This document shows, in pieces, positions 36,532 to 46,500 of a stretch of DNA of 64,000 bases. Every line of letters begins with the position of its first letter. Position 1 is the stretch's first letter. Location of the stretch: NCBI GenBank assembly GCA_021324885.1, contig JAJPIF010000001.1, positions 62,001-126,000 on the forward strand, written 5' to 3'. This DNA is from Pseudomonadota bacterium (GTDB taxonomy: Bacteria > Desulfobacterota > Binatia > Binatales > Binataceae). The translations under genes and the position numbers were made by a program. The notes beneath the pieces are model-generated. The model searched no databases. It saw only the letters and a list, made by a program, of their open reading frames with translations, and was not told the DNA's origin.

Positions 36532-37316
36532 AAAAGCTATTCGGTGTTCTGGCCACGCTTTTGGCCGCCATGATTGCGTCTCCCCTTTTGGCGGGCGTGA
36601 TCCTCCATCAGGAAATCACCACCAGCAACGGTGCCAACACCACGACCAGCCATCGCACGGTGATGGTGCAGGGTAACAAGCAGAAGGTGGAGACTGGCGA
36701 GCAGAGCATCATCCTCGATTTGGATGCGGGAAAAATGATCCTCCTCAGTCCCGCGTCCAGAACCTACACCGAACTGCCATTCCCGCCGCACGGGCAGATG
36801 GCCGCAATGATGCAGAACATGGGCGGCGTCAATCTGAATTTCACCAAGACCGGCAAAACAAAGAAGCTGTCGGGCTACCCATGTCAGGAATACGACAGCA
36901 GCGCGAAATCCGCCATGGGTGAATTCAGTGCCAGGGGCTGCTTCTCCTCGGCAGCGCCCGGAGCCGCCGCTTATGCGTCGTTCAGCCAGACGATGGCACG
37001 TAAATTCGAAGAAGCCGGGATGGCAAAGACCAGGGGTATGCAGCCCGACGGCATACCAATGGAGCTTGAGACCACCACCAAACTGAGGGGGTTTAATATT
37101 CCGGGAATACCACCCGAGCAGGCTGAAAGACTCAAGCAGATGATGGCCAATCGTCCACCGACCACGACCAAATCCGTGACGACCAGCGTCAAGGTCGCGG
37201 AGCTTCCCCCCGATACCTTTGGCATTCCCGCTGACTATACGGAACGCAAGGTGGCATTGGGCGGCCTTGGAATGGGCGCGCCGGCGCCCGCTCCGACGCC
37301 CTATGAGGGCGAATAG
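36528..37316 (+). CDS. Exported DUF4412-type protein
   Basis: A 262-residue protein. A clear Sec signal peptide (KKLFGVLATLLAAMIASPLLAG) is followed by a beta-rich domain with YPCQEYDS, as in DUF4412 periplasmic proteins of unknown function. The C-terminal tail is Pro/Ala-rich. It is translationally coupled to the flippase-like gene, suggesting that both serve an envelope lipid pathway. Confidence 0.75.
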   Translation: MKKLFGVLATLLAAMIASPLLAGVILHQEITTSNGANTTTSHRTVMVQGNKQKVETGEQSIILDLDAGKMILLSPASRTYTELPFPPHGQMAAMMQNMGGVNLNFTKTGKTKKLSGYPCQEYDSSAKSAMGEFSARGCFSSAAPGAAAYASFSQTMARKFEEAGMAKTRGMQPDGIPMELETTTKLRGFNIPGIPPEQAERLKQMMANRPPTTTKSVTTSVKVAELPPDTFGIPADYTERKVALGGLGMGAPAPAPTPYEGE

Positions 37317-37346
37317 GCGATCGTGTTCAGGTCGGCTGCGTTTGCG

Positions 37347-38957
37347 CTACATGCGCACGACGCCGAAACTGCCGGCTGGGGGTATCGGCGCGTTGTACGA
37401 CGCGGCAATACCAAGCGCGAGCGCGGCGCGGGTGTCGAGCGGATCCAGCACGCCGTCGTCCCATAAGCGCGCGGTCGAGTAATAGCAGCTCGATTCCAGC
37501 TCGTATTTTTCGCGCGTAGGACGCACGAATTCCGCCTGCTCCGCCTCGCTCATCACCTGCCCTGAGCGCTTTAGCTGGTCGAGCTTGACGGTGAGCAGGG
37601 TATTGGCGGCCTGCTCGCCGCCCATCACCGAGATGCGCGAGGTGGGCCACATGAAGAGCAATCGCGGACTGTAAGCGCGCCCGCACATACCGTAGTTGCC
37701 CGCGCCGTTAGACGCCCCGATTATCACTGTGAACTTGGGCACCTGCGCGTTGGCCACCGCGTTGACCATCTTGGCGCCGTCTTTGGCGATGCCACCCTGC
37801 TCGTAGCGCTTGCCGACGATAAACCCGGTAATGTTCTGCAGAAAGATCAGGGGGATGCGCCGCTGGCAGCAGATCTCGATGAAGTGGGTTGCCTTCAAGG
37901 CCGATTCGCTGAACAGCACGCCGTTGTTGGCAATAATCCCGACCTGGTAGCCGAACAGACGCGCAAAGCCGGTGACCAGCGTGGGACCGTAACGCGGCTT
38001 GAATTCGTGCATTCGGCTGCCGTCGACCAGGCGCGCGATCACCTCGTGTACATCATAAGGCCTGCGCGTATCTGCCGAGACGATGCCGTATAGCTCGGCC
38101 GGATCGTAATAGGGTTCTTCCGGCTCGATCTGGCCAGGGGGATCTCCCGGCGGCGCAGGCAGGTTCTCCGCAATGGAGCGCGCGATTTCCAGAGCGTGCT
38201 CGTCGTTTTCGGCCAGATGATCGCTGACTCCTGAAATCCGCGTATGTATGTCGCCGCCGCCCAATTCCTCGGCGCTGACTTCCTCGCCGGTGGCGGCGCG
38301 GACCAGCGGAGGACCGCCAAGGAAAATCGTGCCCTGTTCCTTGACGATAATGTTTTCATCGCACATCGCAGGCACGTAGGCGCCCCCCGCGGTGCACGAT
38401 CCCATCACCACGGCGATCTGCGCGATGCCGGCCGCGGACATCCTGGCCTGGTTGTAGAAGATGCGACCGAAATGCTCGCGATCGGGGAAAACCTCGGCCT
38501 GCATCGGAAGGAACGCTCCGCCGGAATCAACCAGGTAAACGCAGGGGAGCCGGTTCTCCATCGCAATTTCCTGCGCGCGCAGATGCTTCTTAACCGTGAT
38601 TGGATAATAGGTGCCGCCTTTTACGGTCGCGTCGTTGGCCACCACCACCGTCTCGCGTCCCATCAGGCGGCCGATGCCGGTTACCAGACCCGCCCCGGGT
38701 GCGTCATTATCGTACATATTGAAGGCGGCCAGTGGCGACAGTTCCAAAAACGGCGCGCCCGGATCGAGCAGTCGGCCAATGCGCTCGCGCACCAGCAGCT
38801 TGCCGCGTTGGGTGTGGCGCGCCCGGGCTTCCGGCGGACCGCCCAGCCGTGCCTGCTCGATGTGCTCGCGCAGTTGGCGCACTGCCGCTTCCATCACTTC
38901 CCGGTTGTGGCGGAAATCCTCGCTGGCTGTATTTACCCGTGATTCGATCCGTTCCAT
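37347..38957 (-). CDS. Acyl-CoA carboxylase carboxyltransferase (beta) subunit, MccB/PccB-like
   Basis: A 536-residue carboxyltransferase with both crotonase-like halves. Motifs include [46 protein letters not shown], the central [11 protein letters not shown] acyl-CoA site and [19 protein letters not shown]. The FLGGPPLV and NITGF segments are closest to methylcrotonoyl-CoA carboxylase. It transfers CO2 from biotin to an acyl-CoA. No biotin carboxylase alpha subunit lies in this window. It is divergent from mutS2 across 101 bp. Confidence 0.9.
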   Translation of the reverse strand: MERIESRVNTASEDFRHNREVMEAAVRQLREHIEQARLGGPPEARARHTQRGKLLVRERIGRLLDPGAPFLELSPLAAFNMYDNDAPGAGLVTGIGRLMGRETVVVANDATVKGGTYYPITVKKHLRAQEIAMENRLPCVYLVDSGGAFLPMQAEVFPDREHFGRIFYNQARMSAAGIAQIAVVMGSCTAGGAYVPAMCDENIIVKEQGTIFLGGPPLVRAATGEEVSAEELGGGDIHTRISGVSDHLAENDEHALEIARSIAENLPAPPGDPPGQIEPEEPYYDPAELYGIVSADTRRPYDVHEVIARLVDGSRMHEFKPRYGPTLVTGFARLFGYQVGIIANNGVLFSESALKATHFIEICCQRRIPLIFLQNITGFIVGKRYEQGGIAKDGAKMVNAVANAQVPKFTVIIGASNGAGNYGMCGRAYSPRLLFMWPTSRISVMGGEQAANTLLTVKLDQLKRSGQVMSEAEQAEFVRPTREKYELESSCYYSTARLWDDGVLDPLDTRAALALGIAASYNAPIPPAGSFGVVRM

Positions 38958-39058
38958 TGGTTTACCTGGTGCCCAGACGGCGCGATTGCGCTAAATTCTG
39001 GATCGCATGTCTATGTCTATCCGTTCCGCCGCCCGGCGCAAGTTGGTGTCGTTTCCCG

Positions 39059-41383
39059 ATGCGAGCGCGCGACCTTAAAGCTCTGGAATTCGACAAGGTG
39101 CTCAGTCTCGTCAGCGCTCTGGCGGCGTCCGAGCCGGGGCGGCGTGAGGTGGCGGCGCTCACCCCTTCTACCGACCCTGACACAGTTCGACGCCGTTTGC
39201 GGGCGAGCGCGGAACTGGTCCAATTGCGTGCTCATGCCGGCTCGCTGCCCATTGGGGAGTTCAAGGATCAGCACCAGTTTTTCGGCGTGGCCGCGATGGA
39301 GGGTGCGACGCTGGATGGCAAATCGCTGCTCGAGGTGCGCCAGTTCGTGCTCGCCGCGCGCCACCTCGAAGCGTTCCTGCGTTCTCGCTGCGAGCGGTTT
39401 CCCGCAGTCGCCCAACTGGCCAGTTCGCTGCTCGCGCCCAAGGAATTGGCTGACGCCCTGCTCAAGGCGTTGGCCGAGGACGGCGGTTTGCTTGACGATG
39501 CCAGCCGCGAACTCAAGCGTTTGCGCACGCGCTTGCGCGACGAGCGCGCCGATCTGGAACAGCGGCTGGGCCGGATGCTCGATCAGACCGGAATGCAGCC
39601 GTTTCTCACCGATCGCGTGGTCACGATCCGCAACCGCCGCTTCGTCCTGCCGATGAGACCCAACTACGCCGAGCGGCTGGAGGGAATCGTGCAGGATCGT
39701 TCGGTATCGGGCGAAACGCTGTTCGTGGAGCCGTTGTGGGCGGTGGGTCTGAACAACCGCCTGATGATGATCGAGCGCGAAGTCGAGGCCGAAGAGCGCC
39801 GGATCCTCGCTCAGCTTACCGCGATGGTGCGCAGCTACCTGCCGCAGTTGCGCATGACCTTTGATGCACTGGTGGCACTCGACGCGCTCAACGCGCGGGC
39901 GGTGTTTGCGGAGCGGTATCGTTGCGTGGAGCCGGCACTGGTTGAGAGCGGCCTCAAGCTGGTCGCCGCGCGCCATCCGCTGCTGATGGCGCGCGGGCGC
40001 AGCGTCGTGCCAATCGACGTGCACATCGGGCCGAACCGGCGCGGGATCGTAATCTCGGGTCCCAATACGGGCGGCAAAACCGTCGCCCTCAAAACCATCG
40101 GGCTGCTTTGCCTGATGGCGCAAAGCGGGCTGCTGGTGCCGGCTGAGAGCGGCACCCAACTGATGGTGTTCAGCAGCATCTGCGCCGACATTGGCGACGA
40201 ACAATCGATCGAGGCGGACTTGTCCACCTTTTCCGCTCACATCGCCAACCTGGCCGGGATCATGCGCGAGTTGGAGGAGCCGGCGCTGGTCATCCTGGAC
40301 GAGCCAGGGGCCGGCACCGATCCGGCCGAGGGAGGCGCGCTTACCATCGGATTGATCAAGTATCTGGCGGCACGGCGATGCGTTCTCGCGATCGCAACTC
40401 ATTCGACCGCCGTCAAGCTTTACGCCTACAGCAGCGCTGAGCTGGAAAGCGCCGCAGTAGATTTTGATGAACGCCACCTCACACCGCGATTCAGGCTCAA
40501 GCCCCACACTGTGGGCCAGAGTTTTGGTTTGGCCGTCGCCGAACGCCTGGGCCTGCCTGGCGAAATTATCCGGGCGGCGCGCGACGCGCGTCCTGCCGGC
40601 AGCGCGGAACTCGACGACGCGCTGCGTCGCCTGGAGCATCAACGCGAAGAGTTGGCGCGCCAGACTGAAGAGATGCGGGCCAGGGAGCGGGAGCGCCAGC
40701 ATAGTCATCAGGCGGTGATGAAGGCGGCGGCGGAGGCGGCTGCTCGCGCTGCCGCGCAAAGCGAAAAGGTACGCGCCGATTTCCGCCAGATGAGCGCGCA
40801 ATTCCACCGCGAAGCGGCCCGTCTGCTCGACGAGATTAAATCATCGCGCCGGCCGCGCAGCGAGATCCGCCAGTTCATCGAACGCGCCGCCGCCGAGGTC
40901 GGTCGAATTGCTCCCGAAGCTCCCGCCGAACCTGCGGACACGCAGCCGCTTAAGATCGGCGACGTGGTCGAATTGGCCGATTCCGATATCCAGGGCGAAC
41001 TGCTGGTGCTCGAGTCCGATAAGGCGGTGATTGGACGCGGCGGACTGCGGATCGAGGTCGCGCCTGGACGCTTGCGCCGCGCCCGCCAGCCCAAAGCCCC
41101 GCCGTCTGCGCCGGTTGTCGTCAGCCCGCTCCACCATGATACCGCGGAGGTCAACCTGATCGGGATGCGCGCGACCGACGCCTTGCGCCGCCTTGAGGAA
41201 TTCCTCGATCAGGCCTATTTGACCAACAAATCCGAGGTTCGCGTAATCCACGGCGTCGGCTCGGGAGCCTTGCGTCGCGCGGTGCATGAGTATCTCTCCA
41301 CCTCGCCCTATTGCACCGGCTTTCACGAGGCTGAACCGCATGCGGGCGGTGCCGGCGCGACTATCGTCCAGGTCGGGCTTTAG
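39059..41383 (+). CDS. mutS2: MutS2-family DNA/ribosome-associated ATPase with Smr domain
   Basis: A 774-residue protein from ATG 39059; an in-frame extension to 38732 overlaps the divergent carboxylase gene and is rejected. Landmarks: MutS core (LPMRPNYAERLEGIVQDRSVSG), Walker A GPNTGGKT, Walker B VILDEPGAGTDP, an Ala/Glu/Arg coiled coil, and a C-terminal Smr nuclease domain (VRVIHGVGSGALRRAV). The Smr start reads LIGMRA in place of LDLRG. MutS2 suppresses recombination or rescues collided ribosomes. No classical ribosome site is seen, so initiation may be leaderless. Confidence 0.93.
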   Translation: MRARDLKALEFDKVLSLVSALAASEPGRREVAALTPSTDPDTVRRRLRASAELVQLRAHAGSLPIGEFKDQHQFFGVAAMEGATLDGKSLLEVRQFVLAARHLEAFLRSRCERFPAVAQLASSLLAPKELADALLKALAEDGGLLDDASRELKRLRTRLRDERADLEQRLGRMLDQTGMQPFLTDRVVTIRNRRFVLPMRPNYAERLEGIVQDRSVSGETLFVEPLWAVGLNNRLMMIEREVEAEERRILAQLTAMVRSYLPQLRMTFDALVALDALNARAVFAERYRCVEPALVESGLKLVAARHPLLMARGRSVVPIDVHIGPNRRGIVISGPNTGGKTVALKTIGLLCLMAQSGLLVPAESGTQLMVFSSICADIGDEQSIEADLSTFSAHIANLAGIMRELEEPALVILDEPGAGTDPAEGGALTIGLIKYLAARRCVLAIATHSTAVKLYAYSSAELESAAVDFDERHLTPRFRLKPHTVGQSFGLAVAERLGLPGEIIRAARDARPAGSAELDDALRRLEHQREELARQTEEMRARERERQHSHQAVMKAAAEAAARAAAQSEKVRADFRQMSAQFHREAARLLDEIKSSRRPRSEIRQFIERAAAEVGRIAPEAPAEPADTQPLKIGDVVELADSDIQGELLVLESDKAVIGRGGLRIEVAPGRLRRARQPKAPPSAPVVVSPLHHDTAEVNLIGMRATDALRRLEEFLDQAYLTNKSEVRVIHGVGSGALRRAVHEYLSTSPYCTGFHEAEPHAGGAGATIVQVGL

Positions 41384-41415
41384 AAGCTGTAATGCAGGCG
41401 CAACGGGGCTCGGGT

Positions 41416-41985
41416 TCAAGCGCCATCCCCGGAGCGTCGGATAGCGGTCTTATTCAAGACCACCGGACGCGGCCGGTCGCGGCGCGCATCGACGATACAG
41501 AAAAAGCCAAACCTGGCGCGTCCAAGCGCGCGCAGCTGATGGGCCTGATTGGGTCCGATATAAATCGTATCCATCGGTTGGAGCATGTAATTCCGGTCCC
41601 CAACGCGGACCGACCCGCGTCCGCGCACGCCGATCACGACATGAGCGTGACGATGTTGCTCCAGGCTGGTGTGGCCGCCCGCCTCCAGTTCGAAATAACG
41701 CAGGTGAAACGCGATGCGCTCGCCGAGTTTTCCGGCCAACACTTGGCGCGAGGCGCCGGCAAATTCGCCTCCGGCGTGCGCGCTGATTTTGTAGGGTTCC
41801 ACTTCGACATGTTCCCAGCGGTATTGACGGCGAAACCGCCGCAGCACTGGCGGCTCATCGCTTTTGGCCTGTGCCGGCGATTGGCCCGCCGTCTTCGCAT
41901 CGGTGGGAGCGATCTTCGCGCGTGCCGATCTACTGGCCAAACGTGACCACCACCTTGAGCGCTTCCTGGCGTTGCGCGGTTTCAA
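41416..41985 (-). CDS. Cupin-domain protein
   Basis: A 189-residue protein. The C-terminal ~110 residues are a cupin with metal-binding motif 1 HTSLEQHRHAHVVIGVRGRGSV and motif 2 MDTIYIGPNQAHQLRALG, so it probably binds a metal. The basic ~45-residue N-terminus overlaps the upstream dehydrogenase gene by 56 bp; a TTG at 41937 is a shorter alternative start. Co-transcribed with the alcohol dehydrogenase. Substrate unknown. Confidence 0.82.
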   Translation of the reverse strand: MKPRNARKRSRWWSRLASRSARAKIAPTDAKTAGQSPAQAKSDEPPVLRRFRRQYRWEHVEVEPYKISAHAGGEFAGASRQVLAGKLGERIAFHLRYFELEAGGHTSLEQHRHAHVVIGVRGRGSVRVGDRNYMLQPMDTIYIGPNQAHQLRALGRARFGFFCIVDARRDRPRPVVLNKTAIRRSGDGA

Positions 41986-42952
41986 AGGCCTGGGTGACCT
42001 GCGCCAGGGGAAAGCTGTGGGTTACCAGATCCGCGGCGCTCAGCACGCCGCGCTCCACCAGGTCCATCGCCTGACGGGTGTCGTCCGGACCGCACGAGTA
42101 GCTGGTGATGAAGCGCGTATCGTTGAAGTAAAGGTCGTGCGGCCTGATCGTCATCTCTTCATCGGGCGCGGTCGCGGTGAATTGAACCACTGTCGCGCCT
42201 TTGCCCGCCAATTCCAGCCCGGTTTGCAGCGCACGCACGGTTCCCGGTCCGACGATGACCACGTCAGCCATCGCGCCGTGAGTCAAATCGCGGATCCGCT
42301 CGACCAGATCATTATCGGCCACGATTGCATGATCGGCGCCCAGCTCAAGCGCGCGCCGCGCTCGGGTTTCGAACAGATCGATCCCGAAGATCCGGGCGGC
42401 GCCGGCGTGACGCGCCAGCACCACATGCATCATGCCCATGATGCCCAGCCCGATCACAACGATGGTATCGCCCGGCCGAATGCCGGAACGCCGCAGGGAT
42501 TTGATCACGCAGGCCGAAGGCTCGATCAGGACGCCGTCGAGGTCCTGGACGCTGTCGGGCAGCGCCAGCGTGTCGCGCTGGTTCACCGCGCTGACCAGAA
42601 AATACTCAGCCATCCCCCCGGGGTCGATCTTGCTGCTGCGCCACGTCGGACATTGCACATACTCGCCGCGCCGACATGCCGCGCATTGAAAACAGGGCGC
42701 GTGATGATGCACAAAAACCCGCTGCCCCGGGTGAAAGTCGCGCACCTCTGGGCCCACTTCCTCGACTACCCCGACGGGTTCGTGGCCCAGAACCAACGGA
42801 GCCTTGCGCCGGATATACCAGGGCATGATATCGCCGGAACAGATACCGCAGGCGGTTGCCCGCACCAGCATGTCGCGGGGACCGACCTCGGGTCTGGGAT
42901 GATTTTCCACGCGGATGTCACCGAAGTCATACAGGCGTGCCACCTTCATCAT
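41930..42952 (-). CDS. Zinc-dependent MDR alcohol/polyol dehydrogenase
   Basis: A 340-residue protein. Catalytic zinc ligands are in CGICSGD and GHEPVG; the structural-zinc loop is CFQCAACRRGEYVQC. The Rossmann motif GLGIMGMMH binds NAD(P). It resembles threonine/sorbitol-dehydrogenase-like medium-chain reductases, oxidising a secondary alcohol or polyol; the substrate cannot be told. The start is within VM-MKVARLYDF at 42952. It overlaps the cupin gene by 56 bp. Confidence 0.9.
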   Translation of the reverse strand: MMKVARLYDFGDIRVENHPRPEVGPRDMLVRATACGICSGDIMPWYIRRKAPLVLGHEPVGVVEEVGPEVRDFHPGQRVFVHHHAPCFQCAACRRGEYVQCPTWRSSKIDPGGMAEYFLVSAVNQRDTLALPDSVQDLDGVLIEPSACVIKSLRRSGIRPGDTIVVIGLGIMGMMHVVLARHAGAARIFGIDLFETRARRALELGADHAIVADNDLVERIRDLTHGAMADVVIVGPGTVRALQTGLELAGKGATVVQFTATAPDEEMTIRPHDLYFNDTRFITSYSCGPDDTRQAMDLVERGVLSAADLVTHSFPLAQVTQAFETAQRQEALKVVVTFGQ

Positions 42953-43027
42953 GATCGGAACTTCCCAGCCGCGGGCATCCGTGTCAACAACGTGTGTGCG
43001 GCTGCCGGAGCTGCTAACCTGTAACCC

Positions 43028-43459
43028 ATGCCGCGTCCAACCTGTCCCCCAATCGCCGCCGACGTGATCATCGAGATCGACGGCCGCATAGTTCTAATCG
43101 AGCGCAGGAATTATCCGTATGGATGGGCGATTCCGGGCGGCTTCGTCGATATTGGCGAGACGGTCGAGGATGCCGCGGTGCGCGAGATGCGCGAGGAGAC
43201 CGGGCTTGAGGTGGAAATCGTCGACATGATGGGCGTCTATTCAAGGCCCGATCGCGACCCGCGCGGGCATACCGTCAGTGTGGTGTACGTCGGCCGCGCA
43301 CATGGAACTCCGCAGGCTGCCGATGACGCCAAATCTGCGGCGCTCTTTTACCCTGACGCGCTGCCCTCGCCGCTCGCCTTCGATCACGCCGAAATCCTGG
43401 CGGACTACAGGCATTATAAGCAAAGCGGCGAGCGCCCCGCCCCGTGGCGCAGACGGTAA
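43028..43459 (+). CDS. Nudix hydrolase (ADP-ribose pyrophosphatase-like)
   Basis: A 143-residue protein with a perfect Nudix box, [24 protein letters not shown] (GX5EX7REUXEEXGU, about residues 38-61). The PYGWAIPGG entry and [16 protein letters not shown] tail are typical of ADP-ribose/NADH-type enzymes. It is divergent from the dehydrogenase gene across 75 bp. Confidence 0.9.
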   Translation: MPRPTCPPIAADVIIEIDGRIVLIERRNYPYGWAIPGGFVDIGETVEDAAVREMREETGLEVEIVDMMGVYSRPDRDPRGHTVSVVYVGRAHGTPQAADDAKSAALFYPDALPSPLAFDHAEILADYRHYKQSGERPAPWRRR

Positions 43460-43566
43460 GCATCTATGGTCTCTCCCCGATGGAGTCTGGTCGACTTTCC
43501 TGCGCAAAAAACCGACTACATCAGAATGCGGGGGAAACGGAAAAGACGGTGCGATCGGCGAAGCTT

Positions 43567-46500
43567 TCAATTGCGCGGCAGCAGTTCCGCGGCCGGTTGG
43601 TGGCCTGACCCATTCGCGCCGCTTGACGGCTCCTCCGGCAGCGAGAGCATTATCACGCTGCGCACTGCGACCAGCAGCGGGGCCAGGGCGATGGCCGGCA
43701 GGCCCCGGACCTCCGCGAGCAACTGTTGCACGTGCTGTAAGCGTTCGGGCTTCATCAGGCTCAGCCGGCGCAAAATCTCCGCGCGTTCATCTTCCTTATA
43801 ATCGGCGAGGATTGCGCGGGTCAGGCGCAGCCGGGCGGCACGCAAGCCTTCGTCCAATTCCTGCGCCGCGCGTCGCTCCCAGCGATCGGTGGTATCGACG
43901 GCGCGGATGGCTTTCTCCAGCAATGCGAAATCGATGGCTTCGGCCAGTGCAAAAAAGACCGCGGCGACCCGCTCAGGCGGAAGGTCGAGTTCCTGGCCGA
44001 TGTGAATTATCTCGATCAGATGGTCGGCGAAATCCAGCCGTGCCAGTTGATGAGCATCGGCTTCCGTTAGACCTGCGATGCGCAATTCGCGGTAATATTG
44101 CTCGAAGCGCTGGCGTTCGCCGCCGGCGAGGAAATCCTCAAATCGTGCCGCCAGTTCGGCAAAAGCCGGATGCATATTGCTGGTCGCCTGGCCCAGAGAG
44201 GCGGGCTCCGACCGGCCCCTCAGCACGACCCGGGTTGCCCCGAGGGCAGCGCGCCACAAAGCCGTCAGCGCCTGCATCTCCGCCTCCAGCAGGAGTTCAT
44301 TGCCGCGCGCCTTGATACCCTCAAAAGCCGCCCGCAGTCCGATACAGTCCGAAGCGATCAACCAGGCTCGCACCACTTCTTCGGTGCTGACCTCGAAATC
44401 CCGCGTAAGTCCGAACACGAAGGTTGCGCCCATGGTATCGACCAGTTCGTTAACCAACCGGGTGGCCACCAATTCGCGGCGCAGGCGGTGATGCGGCACT
44501 TCCTCGCCAAACCGCTGCACTATTGACGACGGGAAGTAGGAGCGCAGATAGCGTTCGACCAGATAGGAATCGTCAACCAGCGCGGAGCGCTGCAGTCGAT
44601 CGCTGAGGTCCAGTTTGGTGTAGGCCACCACGACCGCCAGTTCGGGCCGGGTCAGGCCGGGAAAGCGCGTATGACGTTGCGCAAGCGCTTCGGGCGTGGG
44701 CAGCGCCTGCTCATCGCGCCTGAACAGGCCGCGCTGTTCGATCGCGGTCATGTGTTCGCGAAAGACGCTGGTGTCGGCGCGGCTGCGCACCTGTTCCAGA
44801 CTGAGCAGCAGGACCTGATCGCGATTGTCGCGCAGCACCTGTCCGGCCACTTCATCGGCGACGTCCTGGAGCGCGGCGTTGCGTTGCGCGAACGAAACCG
44901 TACCGCGCTTCAGCGCCGGGGCCAGCAGTATTTTCAGATTGACCTCGTGGTCGGAAAGGTCGACGCCCGCCGAGTTATCGATCGCGTCGGTGTTGATGCG
45001 CCCGCCCCGCAGCGCGTATTCGATCCGCGCTTTCTGGGTCAGGCCGAGATTGCCTCCCTCGACCACTATTTTGGCGCGTAATTCGGCTGCCGTAATACGA
45101 CAGGTGTCGTTGGCGTGATCGCCCACCTGCGCGTCGGTTTCGTCGCTGGCCCGGACGTAGGTCCCGATACCGCCGTTGTACAGCATATCGACGTCGGCGC
45201 TCAGGATGGCCCGGATGAGGCTGTCGCTATCCAGTTGATCGGCTTCCACTTTGAGGGCGGCGCGCACTTGCGGGCTTAGCGGGATGATTTTCTGGCCGCG
45301 GCGGAACACGCCGCCGCCCGCGCTGATCACGGCGGGATCGTAATCCGACCATTGCGACTGTGGCAGTTCGAACAGGCGCTTGCGTTCGGCAAAACTCCGC
45401 CCGGGGTCCGGATTCGGATCAAGAAAGATATGACGATGGTCGAAGGCGGCCACCAGTTTGATGTTGGCGGACTGCAACAGGCCGTTTCCAAACACGTCGC
45501 CCGACATATCGCCGATCCCCACCATCGTCGCCGGCGCGCCATGCTCCAGGTCGCGTCCCATTTCCCGCAGATGGCGCTTGGCCGATTCCCAGGCTCCGCG
45601 AGCGGTGATGCCGAGTTTTTTGTGGTCGTAGCCGTGAGTGCCGCCTGAGGCGAAAGCGTCGCCCAGCCAGAAGCCCCGCTCTTGCGCTAGATCATTGGCG
45701 ATATCAGAAAATACCGCCGTGCCCTTGTCGGCTGCGACGACCAGGTAAGGTCCGTCGTCGTCGAGAACCTTGACGCGCGGCGGGTGTGCCACGTGGCCGT
45801 CAACGATATTGTCGGTCAGGTCTAGCATCGATCCGATGAGCGTGTTGTACGCATCGATCACATCCTGCTGACTGAAATTGCCGCCCGTGGCCTTGAGGAT
45901 GAAACCGCCTTTGGCCCCCACCGGCACGATGATCGCGTTCTTGACGGTCTGGGTTTTCATCAGGTCAAGAATCTCGGTGCGAAAATCATCGAGCCGATCA
46001 CTCCAGCGAATACCGCCGCGTGCGATTTTGCCGGCGCGCAGATGGCATCCCTGCATCCGCGGAGTATCGACATGAATTTCATACAGCGGCGCCACCTCGG
46101 GCAGATCGGGAATCCGCCCGCTTTCGAACTTCAGGACGATCCTGGGCACCGGATGACTCAACGGCTGAAAATAGTTGGTTCGCACGGTGGCCTCGACCAT
46201 CGCCAGTATGCGCCTTGCGATGCGGTCGTCGTTGATGTTGTCGACGGCGCGGAGCGCTTCCACATAGGCCGACTTCATCCGCTCCAGTTCGGCGGCGGCG
46301 GTATCGCGCTCGGGATGCGTGCGGGCAATGAAATAATCAACCAGCTGGCGGGCCAGGTTCGGATAGGCCAGGAAGACCCGGCGCAGCGCCGGCCGCGAAG
46401 GCGCCAGTTTCATCTGGAAGGCCGCCGCCAGGTAGGCGCGCAGCAGCGCCGTCTCGCGCCATCCAAGCGCCGCGGTCAAAGTCAGCGTGTTGAGCGGATC

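Noticed and set aside
39017-40807. 596-codon minus-strand frame
   Set aside because: Antisense to mutS2; His/Arg/Gln-rich composition typical of a shadow.
41864-43024. 386-codon plus-strand frame
   Set aside because: Antisense to the alcohol dehydrogenase with its intact zinc motifs.
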